Assembly: GCA_019703815.1 (NCBI GenBank)
Contig: AP023052.1
Location: forward strand, 2,418,001 to 2,482,000
Direction of reading: 5' to 3'
Length of the DNA stretch: 64,000 bases
Origin: Thaumasiovibrio occultus
GTDB lineage: Bacteria > Pseudomonadota > Gammaproteobacteria > Enterobacterales > Vibrionaceae
Each line of letters starts with the position of its first letter. Position 1 is the first letter of the stretch. A program made the position numbers and the translations under genes. Below are positions 11,119-19,240 of this stretch, piece after piece. The notes under the pieces were generated by a model. The model made no database searches. It was not told where the DNA came from and worked only from the letters and a program-made list of their open reading frames with translations.

Positions 11119-11215
11119 AGGACAAACTCCGTCGTGAGATCTGGCGCTGATTATACCGATAACGCGGTGAATGTGCAGAGCTTGCACAAGGAAGGGCAAT
11201 AACAAAAATGGCAGG

Positions 11216-11246
11216 CACAAAAAAGTCGGCCTTAAAGCCGACTTTT
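11216..11246 (-). terminator. Intrinsic terminator after the first AbgT gene
   Basis: Stem aaagtcggc/gccgacttt at 11222-11245 with U-rich flanks on both strands. It lies 20 bases after the stop of the transporter gene and separates it from tadA. Confidence 0.85.
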
Positions 11247-11266
11247 CGATAAAGGGAGGGGATGGA

Positions 11267-12829
11267 TTAGAAGCCCAGTGGAATGCCGAACACGAAGAAG
11301 GCGATTAGCAGGCCAGTCCACGACATCAGGAACATCACCGAGTAAGGCACCATCATCGCAATCACATCACCAAAGCTAAGCTCAGGCTTGTACTTACGCA
11401 TGAACGCAAGGATAACACCGGCATAAGTCATCATCGGAGTGATGATGTTGGTTGATGAGTCCGCGATACGGAATGCCGCTGCGACCAAATCAGGCGTCAT
11501 ATCTGGGTTTACTTGGTACAGCATAGGTACAAAGATTGGGCCCAATAGCATCCACTTCGAGGTCAAACCACCCACGAACAGGTTGATGATTGCCGTTGTA
11601 ATGATAAAGCCAACAATCAACAGAATTGGGAACTGCTGCAGACCTAGCGCTTGCAAGCCTGTCGCACCCAAGTAAGTGATGTAGGTACCCAAACCAGAGT
11701 ACGTCATCAAGCCTAGGAAGTTGTAACAGAAGAAGGTCAGTACCAGAACGTAACCCATAGTGTTCATCTGTTTCACCATCGCGGTGACAACATCTTGTAC
11801 GCTCTTAAACTTACCTGCAGCCACACCGTAGAAAATACCGGTAATAGTAAAGACTAAGGTGATCAGAAGGATAACGTTGTTTAGGTAAGGAACAACTTCA
11901 CGCGTGGTGCCATTCGCTTCTACGGTGTAAGGCGCCAATGGACCCATTGCAAGACCGGCGATAACCAGCAGTGAAACAATCAAGCCCAAACCAGACGCTA
12001 TGATACCTTTGTTTTCTGACTCAGAAACCGCAAAGTCGTTCAGGTTCATGTCTTCAGGAATGGTGTATGACATTTTCTCAAGACGTGGACCAACAAATTT
12101 GGTGGTGATCCATGCACCTAGACCGGCTAGCAAGAAGGTTGATGCAAAGATAAAGAAGTAGTGCATCGTCGCTGGCGTCAGCTCTTTACCATCAGCGGTG
12201 GTGAACGGTACACCTTGCGCTTCAGCAAAGATGCGCGCATTTTCACCGATGATGACATCGATAGGTGTAGCAGGAATAAGGTTTGCAGAGAAGCCTGCCG
12301 ATACACCAGCAAACGCTGCTGCCATACCGATCAGTGGGTTTTTACCCAAGCCTGCGTAAAGCATACCCGCAAGCGGGATCAATACGAGGTAGCCTGCATC
12401 CGTCGCCACTGAGCTCATGATACCCAAGAACACGACCAACAACGGCAGCAGTTTCTCGTTAATGCGCAGGCCCACTTTTTTGATCAATGCGGTTAGCATG
12501 CCTGAGTTTTCGGCGACACCGACACCCAGCATAACGATCATAATGGTACCCAGTACGCCGCCACCAAACGACAACCAGTTTTTCAAAATCGCATTATCAA
12601 AAATCCAGCGAACGTTTTCGGTCGCTAGCATGTTTTGAATGGTGTACTCGGTCATGCCGCCAGACGTGTTGGCAAGCTCAAACGTCATTCCACCAATTAA
12701 CCCCGTCAGCACCAAACAAAAGGCGAACAAAAACATGAAGATAATGATTGGGTCAGGAATACGTTTCCCCGCGCGCTCTATAAAGCCAATTAGGCCGCCG
12801 TTTTCAGCTTTAGCGGTTTCATTGCTCAT
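11267..12829 (-). CDS. AbgT family transporter (first copy)
   Basis: This 520-residue multi-pass inner-membrane protein belongs to the AbgT family. The founding E. coli member imports p-aminobenzoyl-glutamate; other members (MtrF, YdaH) are reported to export p-aminobenzoate and sulfonamides. The family start GFIERAGKRIPDPIIIFMF is present, as are the conserved VATDAGYLVLIPLAG and SSTNIITPMM segments. About 11 hydrophobic stretches are visible. No abgAB hydrolase genes lie nearby, so import for folate salvage is not supported by context. A paralogue follows 364 bases upstream on the same strand with its own terminator, so the two are probably transcribed separately. Confidence 0.9.
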   Translation of the reverse strand: MSNETAKAENGGLIGFIERAGKRIPDPIIIFMFLFAFCLVLTGLIGGMTFELANTSGGMTEYTIQNMLATENVRWIFDNAILKNWLSFGGGVLGTIMIVMLGVGVAENSGMLTALIKKVGLRINEKLLPLLVVFLGIMSSVATDAGYLVLIPLAGMLYAGLGKNPLIGMAAAFAGVSAGFSANLIPATPIDVIIGENARIFAEAQGVPFTTADGKELTPATMHYFFIFASTFLLAGLGAWITTKFVGPRLEKMSYTIPEDMNLNDFAVSESENKGIIASGLGLIVSLLVIAGLAMGPLAPYTVEANGTTREVVPYLNNVILLITLVFTITGIFYGVAAGKFKSVQDVVTAMVKQMNTMGYVLVLTFFCYNFLGLMTYSGLGTYITYLGATGLQALGLQQFPILLIVGFIITTAIINLFVGGLTSKWMLLGPIFVPMLYQVNPDMTPDLVAAAFRIADSSTNIITPMMTYAGVILAFMRKYKPELSFGDVIAMMVPYSVMFLMSWTGLLIAFFVFGIPLGF

Positions 12830-13133
12830 CTTTTAGCTCCTTGCTAGTAAAGTATTTCTCAAGATTGCGCAAAATTAGCAGATAAGTCTTTTACAGTAAA
12901 ATTCACAAAAGCGTAATAATTTCAGCTTAAAAAATCACCCAAAACAGACTTGCATGTATTTTGTTTCATCTTGAATATATAAATCAGAACTAAAAACCTA
13001 TTACAAAACATTTATCAGAACAATGCTCTGAAGAATAAATGTTCAGGTTTTACTTTATTTGCGAGATAAGATAACAAGCAAGTAACCATGAGCCAGCAAG
13101 ATTAACTAGAACATACTCAGACACGTTACGCAG
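12830..13133. other. AT-rich leader of the first AbgT gene
   Basis: About 300 bases of AT-rich DNA between the two AbgT genes. It must hold the promoter of the downstream gene. I see no ORF, no clear CRP or other palindromic operator, and no RNA fold I can name. Confidence 0.5.
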
Positions 13134-13162
13134 ATACAAAAAAACCCCGCATCGGCGGGGTT
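13134..13162 (-). terminator. Intrinsic terminator after the second AbgT gene
   Basis: Perfect 8-bp GC-rich stem aaccccgc/gcggggtt with loop atcg (13143-13162), followed on the minus strand by a U run. Confidence 0.9.
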
Positions 13163-13193
13163 AGTTTTTCAACAAAATGAGGGGCTTGTTTGC

Positions 13194-14756
13194 TCACATT
13201 GGCGAATAGGTGTACGGCGCTTGAATGCCCAGCGGGATCCCGATGAACCAGTACAGCAGCAGGAAGGCTGTCCAACCAATCAACATCGCAATCGAGTACG
13301 GCATCATCATTGACGCCAATGAGCCAATACCAGAGCTTTTCACATAGCGTTGCATGTAAACCACCACCAGCGGGAAGAACACCATCATCGGTGAAATGAT
13401 GTTAGACACTGAGTCACCAACACGGAATGCCGCTTGGGTCAGCTCGGGTGACAAACCCACTGCCATCAGCATAGGTACCATGATAGGGCCAATCAGCGCC
13501 CATTTCGCCGATGCAGAGCCCACCAGCAAGTTCACACTCGCGGTCAGCAAAATCATGCCGACAATAGTCACTTGCGGCGGCAGATCGAGCGCTTGCAGTG
13601 CTTGTGCGCCTGACAGTGCCAGCAAGGTGCCCAAGTTTGACGCAGAAAACGCCACCAAGAACTGTGCGATAAAGAATGCCATCACCATAAAGCTGCCCAT
13701 GCCAGCCATGGTTTTGGTCATCGCTTTGATCACATCATCAGATTTCTTAAAAGTACCCGCCACTTTGCCGTAAACCACACCTGGGATCACGAACAGAATA
13801 AAGATCAGCGGCACAATCGATTCCATCACTGGCGCATCGAACGCGGTGAGTTCACCGGTTGGCGAGCGAAACGGCGACGCTTCTGGGATCAGCGCGGCAA
13901 TCAACAGGGCAATACCGGCGATCATCGACCAGCCTGCGCGCGAAAACGCTTTGCTTTCTAGCGCGGTGAATGAGCCCAGATCCGGCGCTTCTTCCGCATC
14001 ATCATCAATTGGCGTGTTCGCCAAACGCGGCTCAATCACTTTCTCCGTCACGTACCAGCCGATCGCAATGATCACCAGAGACGACAAACCGGTAAAGTAG
14101 ATGTTCGCTAGCGGGTTCACCACATAGCTTGGATCGTAAATGACCGCTGCTTCTTGTGTGAAACCAGCCAAGAGTGGATCAACCCCAGACGGGATAAAGT
14201 TGGCCGAGAAACCACCCGATACACCGGCAAATGCCGCTGCAATCCCCGCAAGCGGATGACGACCCGCCGCATGGAAGATGATACCGCCCAGTGGAATAAC
14301 CAGTACGTAACCCGCATCAGCAGCGGTGTGCGACACAATCGCCACCAAAATAAGCATTGGGGTAAGCAATTTTTGCGGCGTAAACGCCAGCATCTTTTTC
14401 AGACCGGTGTTAATAAAGCCTGAAGCTTCGGCAACACCCACACCCAGCATAGCCACCAGCACGATACCCAAAGGGGCAAAACCGGTGAAGTTTTTCACCA
14501 TGGTCGATAAAAAGTGCGCGATATTGTCGCCGGTTAGCAGGTTGTTGATTTCAACAGGGGCTTGCGTCACCGGGTGGATCAAACCGAAATCAACGTGAGA
14601 AAGAATGGCAGACAGTACCCAAACCGAGACTAGTCCCCAGAAGAACAGCAATGCAGGATCAGGGATCTTGTTCCCCGCTCGCTCAATAAAATTCAGGAAT
14701 TTATCCATTGCACCGCCGCGAGGCGCTGACAATGCCTGAGTTTCGATTTTGCTCAT
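13194..14756 (-). CDS. AbgT family transporter (second copy)
   Basis: A paralogue of the gene at 11267, of 520 residues when started at the ATG at 14756. That ATG has GGAG 5 bases upstream; the frame stays open 12 codons further to 14792. It has the same family signature, NFIERAGNKIPDPALLFFW near the N-terminus, HTAADAGYVLVIPLGG, and SVSNIISPMM near the C-terminus. The two copies differ widely in the central loop (residues 260-330), suggesting an old duplication or separate substrates rather than a recent copy. Substrate is not predictable from sequence; p-aminobenzoyl-glutamate, p-aminobenzoate or antimetabolite export are the family possibilities. Confidence 0.9.
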   Translation of the reverse strand: MSKIETQALSAPRGGAMDKFLNFIERAGNKIPDPALLFFWGLVSVWVLSAILSHVDFGLIHPVTQAPVEINNLLTGDNIAHFLSTMVKNFTGFAPLGIVLVAMLGVGVAEASGFINTGLKKMLAFTPQKLLTPMLILVAIVSHTAADAGYVLVIPLGGIIFHAAGRHPLAGIAAAFAGVSGGFSANFIPSGVDPLLAGFTQEAAVIYDPSYVVNPLANIYFTGLSSLVIIAIGWYVTEKVIEPRLANTPIDDDAEEAPDLGSFTALESKAFSRAGWSMIAGIALLIAALIPEASPFRSPTGELTAFDAPVMESIVPLIFILFVIPGVVYGKVAGTFKKSDDVIKAMTKTMAGMGSFMVMAFFIAQFLVAFSASNLGTLLALSGAQALQALDLPPQVTIVGMILLTASVNLLVGSASAKWALIGPIMVPMLMAVGLSPELTQAAFRVGDSVSNIISPMMVFFPLVVVYMQRYVKSSGIGSLASMMMPYSIAMLIGWTAFLLLYWFIGIPLGIQAPYTYSPM

Positions 14757-15335
14757 GGAAGCTCCAATTACGTGTTGTGTTGCGACGACCACGTGAACCC
14801 TGACGACTATCGAGCGATTAAATGTTTGTTTATGTTATATATTTATTTGCTGACAGTGTTTATGTCTATTTATTCGCCAAGTCACGAGAAAAAGCATTGT
14901 AAATAAACTTTTATACGATATAAAGATATTTATGATTCCTATATAGCATTTCTGTTTATTTCAAAGAGATAACTGGACAAGAAAATCAATGCGACTAGAT
15001 AAGCATCTGTTTTTGGGTTAGGAGGCAAACAGAGTCGTTGTGGTTGGAAAAGTGAAACGTCATCAGAAAACAGTCAGTGTATGTTGGGACTCTAACCCTA
15101 GATAAGCAACACTTGAGGTATGAGCCGCCATCCGTTGGCAGACTTAATCATTTGCTTGTTTTTAGGCGAAAAACACTCAGTGACCAAATAAAACAAAATG
15201 TAACATCGGGTATTGCTTCCGGCCATCACTCGCAACACGTTAAAATCATCAGACACTTAAAACTAAATAACTAGCCACCTGAATTTGCAGCAGATGATAA
15301 TGATAAATAACATCTATTTCTATAAGGCTATTCTC
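14757..15335. other. AT-rich intergenic region
   Basis: 579 bases between divergent genes, AT-rich near the AbgT start and holding both promoters. A 65-codon open frame at 15077-15274 has no ribosome-binding site and no recognisable product, and I do not call it. Nothing else stands out. Confidence 0.5.
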
Positions 15336-15788
15336 ATGCGCTCGTTTTCATTTCTTCTGTTATCAATAGTTTTAGCAGCTCCAGCTACGGCTTTAGCGAA
15401 TGAAAGTTCAGGTAATATCTCTTCTCACCTCTACTCTGATAAAAACCCCTACTTCTACGATACATCAGCTGAAGGTCACGATAAAAACACCCATTGGGGC
15501 GCATGTATGAGAATGATTGGGGATACCATTCTCGTCGCAGATACTGTTGCGGTTGTGAAAAATAACCCTGAGAAATATCCGATAAGTGATGAGGATAATC
15601 GTGCGCAGATCAAACAGATGTACCCAACCAATGTTGGCACATTCCAAGATCAAATTAATGCAAAAATTATCGAGATAGGCTTTGCAAGCTGGCAACTTAG
15701 TACCGATGAGTTGGATAATCCTCCGATCTCAACCAAGGTATGGGAATGGTGTGCCGCACAGCCAACCACTTTATTCAACTCGTTGTAG
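15336..15788 (+). CDS. Hypothetical exported protein
   Basis: I do not recognise this family. From the ATG at 15336 (AAGG 8 bases upstream) the protein has 150 residues with a signal peptide, MRSFSFLLLSIVLAA, and a likely cleavage after TALA. The mature protein is acidic, with two cysteines (THWGACMRM and WEWCAAQP) that may pair in the periplasm. Base composition is AT-richer than the flanking housekeeping genes, and it opens the accessory patch before guaA, so recent acquisition is plausible. The open frame extends 17 codons further upstream, but that part lacks signal-peptide logic. Confidence 0.7.
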   Translation: MRSFSFLLLSIVLAAPATALANESSGNISSHLYSDKNPYFYDTSAEGHDKNTHWGACMRMIGDTILVADTVAVVKNNPEKYPISDEDNRAQIKQMYPTNVGTFQDQINAKIIEIGFASWQLSTDELDNPPISTKVWEWCAAQPTTLFNSL

Positions 15789-15903
15789 CGGCCAGCACGC
15801 TGCCGCTATCACTTGAATGCGTCACATCTATACCATTTCCATCTACGTGTAGATAACGCCGTTTTCAAGGCATAAAAAAGTCCGCCAATCGGCTCAACGT
15901 AGT

Positions 15904-16171
15904 TCATTTAAGCGGAGCTGCGTTACGATTAACAGGATATCGGGTCTTTGATATTTTTACCGTCCTAGGCCGATTAGGCTTAGGGCGTTTGTCTATAAAT
16001 AGGATGGATAGATTTCCCCAAAGGCTTTTTAGACGCTTTGGTGTATTGCCCAACGACACCGCTCTACTCATTACTATTAATTGGCTTGCTATAAACTGGC
16101 AAGCGTACTTAAAGCTGATTTCATTTAGTACACGACCAAGCTCTACCGCTGCTTTGTACCCCCTAAATTAG
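15904..16171 (-). pseudogene. C-terminal remnant of an IS4-family transposase
   Basis: Read on the minus strand, one frame gives KAAVELGRVLNEISFKYACQ and SRAVSLGNTPKRLKKPLG. A second frame, one base off, continues IDKRPKPNRPRTVK and then KISKTRYPVNRNAAPLK to a stop at 15904-15906. These blocks match, from memory, the tail of IS4-type transposases (VLNEISF, NTPKRL, KISKTRYPV). The frame change near 15985 and the missing N-terminal three-quarters show a dead fragment. I cannot define terminal inverted repeats or a target duplication. It marks past element insertion next to the duplicated lipoprotein units. Confidence 0.75.
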
Positions 16172-16235
16172 TAAGCACCAACTAATTGGATGCCGTAGCC
16201 AATTTATGTTTTGAAAGCAACGATAACTCTTAAAA

Positions 16236-16258
16236 AATGACACACACTGTGTGTCATT
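16236..16258. terminator. Perfect palindrome, possible terminator
   Basis: The 23-base palindrome aatgacacaca-c-tgtgtgtcatt is preceded by an A run. It could be a bidirectional terminator or a regulator site; there is no direct evidence for either. Confidence 0.35.
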
Positions 16259-16454
16259 CTCATAAAGCTCTATCTTTATTCGCTTACCTAACTGCTGTGT
16301 GAATTAGCTCGAGAAGTTACGCCTATCTTCTTTGTGGCGACCTAAAATCCTAAAACAAGGTTCGCATTTCAGACACACTCCGATTAAGCCCGTTCGGTAT
16401 CTTTGCTCTAACATGCAACACTAGTCTGCACTAAGCACCCGGGAGTATTAAACA

Positions 16455-16619
16455 ATGCATAAATTGATCCTAGCTGCCATTGCAGCTTTCTCTTTAACGG
16501 CTTGTTTTTCAGAAAAAATGCCGACAGAGATAACAGATGAAGTTTGTAAGACCATTGACGAATATAAAAGTCCAGAAATACGCAGCGAGCTAACAAGAAA
16601 ATGTTTAATAAGAGATTGA
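16455..16619 (+). CDS. Small lipoprotein, copy A (54 aa)
   Basis: A 54-residue lipoprotein of unknown function. The ATG at 16455 follows GGGAG with good spacing. MHKLILAAIAAFSLTAC is a classic type II signal with lipobox LTAC (Cys17); the following residue is Phe, which favours outer-membrane sorting. The mature part has cysteines at positions 31 and 50 that could form a disulfide. It is a close paralogue of copy B at 17051, identical through FSEKMPTEITDEVC. It ends ten residues earlier because its last codons differ. The overall look (short, lipobox, two Cys) resembles entericidin-sized lipoproteins but I see no homology to them. Confidence 0.75.
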   Translation: MHKLILAAIAAFSLTACFSEKMPTEITDEVCKTIDEYKSPEIRSELTRKCLIRD

Positions 16620-16679
16620 TTTCTGCCTACCGTTCACAAGGGAAATCGCAAAACCTTCTAAGATAAGTTTCTTACTATT

Positions 16680-16711
16680 GAACCACCATAATCTATCGAT
16701 TGTGGTGGTTC
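16680..16711 (+). terminator. Hairpin after lipoprotein A
   Basis: An 11-pair stem (gaaccaccata with tgtggtggttc, one G-U) and a 10-base loop, followed by a pyrimidine-rich tract ctttcattc. Probably the terminator of the unit. Confidence 0.6.
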
Positions 16712-16731
16712 TTTCATTCAGTGTCGGAGAA

Positions 16732-16948
16732 TTACTTTACTAAGCCAATAGTTTTAGTGATTACTTCTACTTCCCAATATTCAAATTGCCGTTGGCGATA
16801 CTTTAACTCCCGTCCACTCATACCACCCCAGTCCTGTAACATTGCAGCCCTTTTCCCGATATTCAGCTTTGTTGTATACCGCCCTAACTGCTGTGTGATT
16901 TAGCTCGGAAAGTCATGCCTATATTCTTTGTAGCAATCTAAATGCCTA
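16732..16948 (-). pseudogene. C-terminal remnant of a tyrosine integrase
   Basis: On the minus strand one frame reads ELNHTAVRAVYNKAEYREK. After a one-base shift another continues KRAAMLQDWGGMSGREL to a stop at 16732-16734. The H...YN.AEY...R..M..W pattern is the end of P4-type phage/island integrases, including the region of the catalytic tyrosine. Further upstream codons contain stops that also occur in the first copy of the duplicated unit (near 16285-16340), so decay came before the duplication. It lies about 630 bases from the guaA 3' end, a site where islands are known to integrate. Confidence 0.72.
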
Positions 16949-17050
16949 AAATAAGGTTCGCATTTCAGACACTCTCCGACTAAGCACGCTCAGTATCTGT
17001 GTTCTAACATGCAACACTAGTCTGCACTAAGCACCCAGGAGTATTAAACC

Positions 17051-17245
17051 ATGCATAAATTGATCCTAGCCGCCATTACAGCTTTCTCTTTAACCGCTTG
17101 CTTTTCAGAAAAAATGCCGACAGAGATAACAGATGAAGTCTGTGAGAGTATTGATGACTATAAGAGCTTAGAAATACGCCGAGCGATAAAAAATCAATGC
17201 TTAAAAAGAGGTGAATTCGTACCAAGCCCGCACACTGAGTATTAA
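17051..17245 (+). CDS. Small lipoprotein, copy B (64 aa)
   Basis: A 64-residue paralogue of the lipoprotein at 16455, of unknown function. Ribosome-binding site AGGAG precedes the ATG at 17051. The signal MHKLILAAITAFSLTAC has lipobox LTAC (Cys17), followed by the conserved FSEKMPTEITDEVC and a second mature cysteine in NQCLKRGEF. The C-terminus is ten residues longer than in copy A and ends PHTEY. Synonymous and conservative differences between copies (for example CKTIDEYKS versus CESIDDYKS) suggest both have been under coding constraint since duplication. Confidence 0.78.
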   Translation: MHKLILAAITAFSLTACFSEKMPTEITDEVCESIDDYKSLEIRRAIKNQCLKRGEFVPSPHTEY

Positions 17246-17267
17246 TTCCCTAAAATAAATTTACTAC

Positions 17268-17303
17268 TGTAACCACTACAACATATGGATTGTAGTGGTT
17301 ACA
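17268..17303 (+). terminator. 13-bp perfect hairpin after lipoprotein B
   Basis: tgtaaccactaca pairs without mismatch with tgtagtggttaca across a 10-base loop. There is no U run, so it may act as an RNA-stabilising 3' hairpin rather than a strict intrinsic terminator. Confidence 0.5.
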
Positions 17304-17462
17304 GAAAGCGAGTAATGCTGAGTCCATTATCTAGTTTACTAGTTCAGATGCGATCGCTGATTATTTTTGGTTCTTTATAATTTAAACTGCAGATGGCTCA
17401 ATCTTCAGGCAGGTTCACTCATCAATCATACCCATCAAAAATCACAGTCAAACCGTGCTTGG

Positions 17463-17569
17463 CCTTGCTAGACATTGCCAGATATTGCTAAGTCAGAAAC
17501 AAAAAAAGTCCGCAGTTACGCGGACTTAGGTATGCTTTATTGCCTGTAGTTGCTAGGCTTTGCTTATTG
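17463..17569 (-). repeat. Two short 10-base tandem arrays flanking the guaA terminator
   Basis: Three 10-base units at 17463-17492 (ccttgctaga and variants) and three at 17540-17569 (ttgcctgtag and variants) share the core TTGCY. They lie on either side of the terminator, the second directly after the guaA stop. The remaining part of the 330-base gap 17246-17574 holds nothing I can name. Confidence 0.5.
17500..17527 (-). terminator. Intrinsic terminator after guaA
   Basis: Stem aagtccgc/gcggactt at 17506-17526 with a short loop; on the minus strand it is followed by seven U (complement of 17501-17507). Confidence 0.88.
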
Positions 17570-17574
17570 GAAAA

Positions 17575-19128
17575 TTATTCCCATTCGATAGTCGCTGGCG
17601 GCTTACCAGAGATATCGTAAACCACGCGAGAGATGCCATCGACTTCGTTGATGATACGGTTAGAAACCTTACCTAGGAAGTCGTACGGTAGGTGTGCCCA
17701 GTGCGCGGTCATAAAGTCGATAGTTTCGACTGCACGCAGTGAAACAACCCAATCATACTTACGGCCATCGCCCATTACGCCCACTGAACGTACCGGTAGG
17801 AACACGGTGAATGCTTGCGATACTTTGTTGTAGAGATCAGCGTTGTGCAGCTCTTCAATGAAGATAGCATCAGCGCGACGTAGCAAGTCACAGTACTCTT
17901 TCTTGATTTCGCCAAGCACTCGTACACCTAGGCCAGGACCTGGGAACGGGTGACGGTACAGCATGTTGTACGGCAGACCTAGCTCAAGACCAATCTTACG
18001 TACTTCGTCTTTAAACAGCTCACGTAGCGGCTCAACCAGACCCATTGCCATATCTTCTGGCAGGCCACCCACGTTGTGGTGTGACTTGATCACGTGCGCT
18101 TTACCGGTTTTCGATGCCGCTGATTCGATCACATCTGGGTAGATAGTCCCTTGGGCCAACCATTTCGCGTTTTTCAGCTTCTTCGACTCTTCATCGAAAA
18201 CGTCTACAAACACGTGACCGATGGTCTTACGCTTGTCTTCTGGATCTGACTTGCCTTTCAGCGCTTCTAGGAAGCGATCTTCTGCGTCAACTTTGATGAT
18301 GTTTAGACCGAACTGATCGCCAAACATATCCATAACTTGCTGACCTTCGTTCAAACGAAGTAGACCGTTATCCACGAAGACACAGGTTAGCTTGTCGCCG
18401 ATCGCGCGGTGAACCAGCATCGCAACTACTGATGAATCCACACCACCTGACAGGCCAAGGATCACTTCGTCGTCGCCCACTTGCTCTTTAATGCGCGCAA
18501 CAGCGTCTTCGATGATAGATTCAGAGGTCCAAAGACGCTCACAACCACATACGTTCAGTACGAAGTTTTCCAGCATCTTCAAGCCGTTTTTGGTGTGCGT
18601 TACTTCTGGGTGGAACTGCACGCCGTAGTATTTCTTCTCTTCGTTCGCCATTGCCGCGTAAGGACAGGTGTCAGTTTGCGCGATTTTGGTGAAGTCAGAA
18701 GGAATTTCAATAACTTTGTCGCCGTGGCTCATCCACACATCTTGCGTCGCTTCAAGACCCGCGAACAGCGCAGATTCACCGGTCACTTGCACCGCAGCGT
18801 AGCCAAATTCACGCTCAGAAGAGCCCGCTACTTTACCGCCAAGTTGCTCTGCCATGGTCTGCATGCCGTAGCACACACCAAACACAGGCACACCTGAATC
18901 AAATACATATTGAGGCGCACGTGGCGAGTTCGCTTCCGTTACGCTCTCTGGGCCACCAGATAGGATGATGCCATCTGGGTTGAACTCACGAATATCCGCT
19001 TCTTCAACGTCCCAGCTCCACAGCTCACAGTAAACACCGATCTCACGAACACGGCGCGCTACTAGTTGGGTGTACTGAGAACCGAAGTCCAAGATCAGAA
19101 TACGTTGGTCATGAATGTTCTTTGTCAT
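17575..19128 (-). CDS. guaA: GMP synthase (glutamine-hydrolysing)
   Basis: GuaA converts XMP to GMP with glutamine and ATP. The 517-residue protein has the N-terminal class I glutaminase (nucleophile Cys86 in GVCYGMQTM, His-Glu in QFHPEVTH), the PP-loop ATP pyrophosphatase (SGGVDSSV), and the C-terminal dimerisation domain ending PPATIEWE. It follows guaB on the same strand after a 112-base gap that contains a full-consensus PurR box. The 3' end is known to serve as an attachment site for genomic islands, and an integrase remnant lies nearby, but the gene itself is intact. Confidence 0.97.
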   Translation of the reverse strand: MTKNIHDQRILILDFGSQYTQLVARRVREIGVYCELWSWDVEEADIREFNPDGIILSGGPESVTEANSPRAPQYVFDSGVPVFGVCYGMQTMAEQLGGKVAGSSEREFGYAAVQVTGESALFAGLEATQDVWMSHGDKVIEIPSDFTKIAQTDTCPYAAMANEEKKYYGVQFHPEVTHTKNGLKMLENFVLNVCGCERLWTSESIIEDAVARIKEQVGDDEVILGLSGGVDSSVVAMLVHRAIGDKLTCVFVDNGLLRLNEGQQVMDMFGDQFGLNIIKVDAEDRFLEALKGKSDPEDKRKTIGHVFVDVFDEESKKLKNAKWLAQGTIYPDVIESAASKTGKAHVIKSHHNVGGLPEDMAMGLVEPLRELFKDEVRKIGLELGLPYNMLYRHPFPGPGLGVRVLGEIKKEYCDLLRRADAIFIEELHNADLYNKVSQAFTVFLPVRSVGVMGDGRKYDWVVSLRAVETIDFMTAHWAHLPYDFLGKVSNRIINEVDGISRVVYDISGKPPATIEWE

Positions 19129-19202
19129 TTTTGGCAGTCTTATAAGCTAAGTTATTACAACGGAGGCGAGTGTACCCGCCTCTCATTAATGCAGCAAGAA
19201 AA

Positions 19203-19218
19203 AAGCAAACGTTTTCGT
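19203..19218 (-). promoter_or_regulatory. PurR-type operator between guaB and guaA
   Basis: The sequence aagcaaacgttttcgt satisfies all specified positions of ANGCAANCGNTTNCNT. It lies 75 bases upstream of guaA and downstream of the guaB stop, suggesting that guaA has its own PurR-controlled promoter here. Binding is inferred. Confidence 0.8.
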
Positions 19219-19240
19219 GCGGTTAATTCTCTCGGCTGAA

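Larger units (their letters stand above)
16285..17303 (+). repeat. Two-copy tandem duplication of a lipoprotein unit
   Basis: Two diverged copies of one unit lie head to tail, 596 bases apart: 16285-16711 and about 16882-17303. Each copy holds, in order, the same integrase-derived stretch (taactgctgtgtg...tagctc), a leader with identical blocks such as ggttcgcatttcagacac and caacactagtctgcactaa, a tiny lipoprotein gene and a closing hairpin. The hairpins differ in sequence but keep position and a 10-base loop, suggesting compensatory change in the stem. Confidence 0.85.

Noticed and set aside
11103-11220. Extended 201-residue form of TadA
   Set aside because: The extra N-terminal codons lack similarity to the family and no ribosome-binding site supports a start there; TTG at 11118 fits better.
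15077-15274. 65-codon open frame upstream of the exported orphan
   Set aside because: No ribosome-binding site, no recognisable product, and the composition does not look coding.
17575-17600. Attachment-site duplicate of the guaA 3' end
   Set aside because: I looked for a second copy of the guaA terminal sequence between 15789 and 17574 and found none, so no att pair is claimed.
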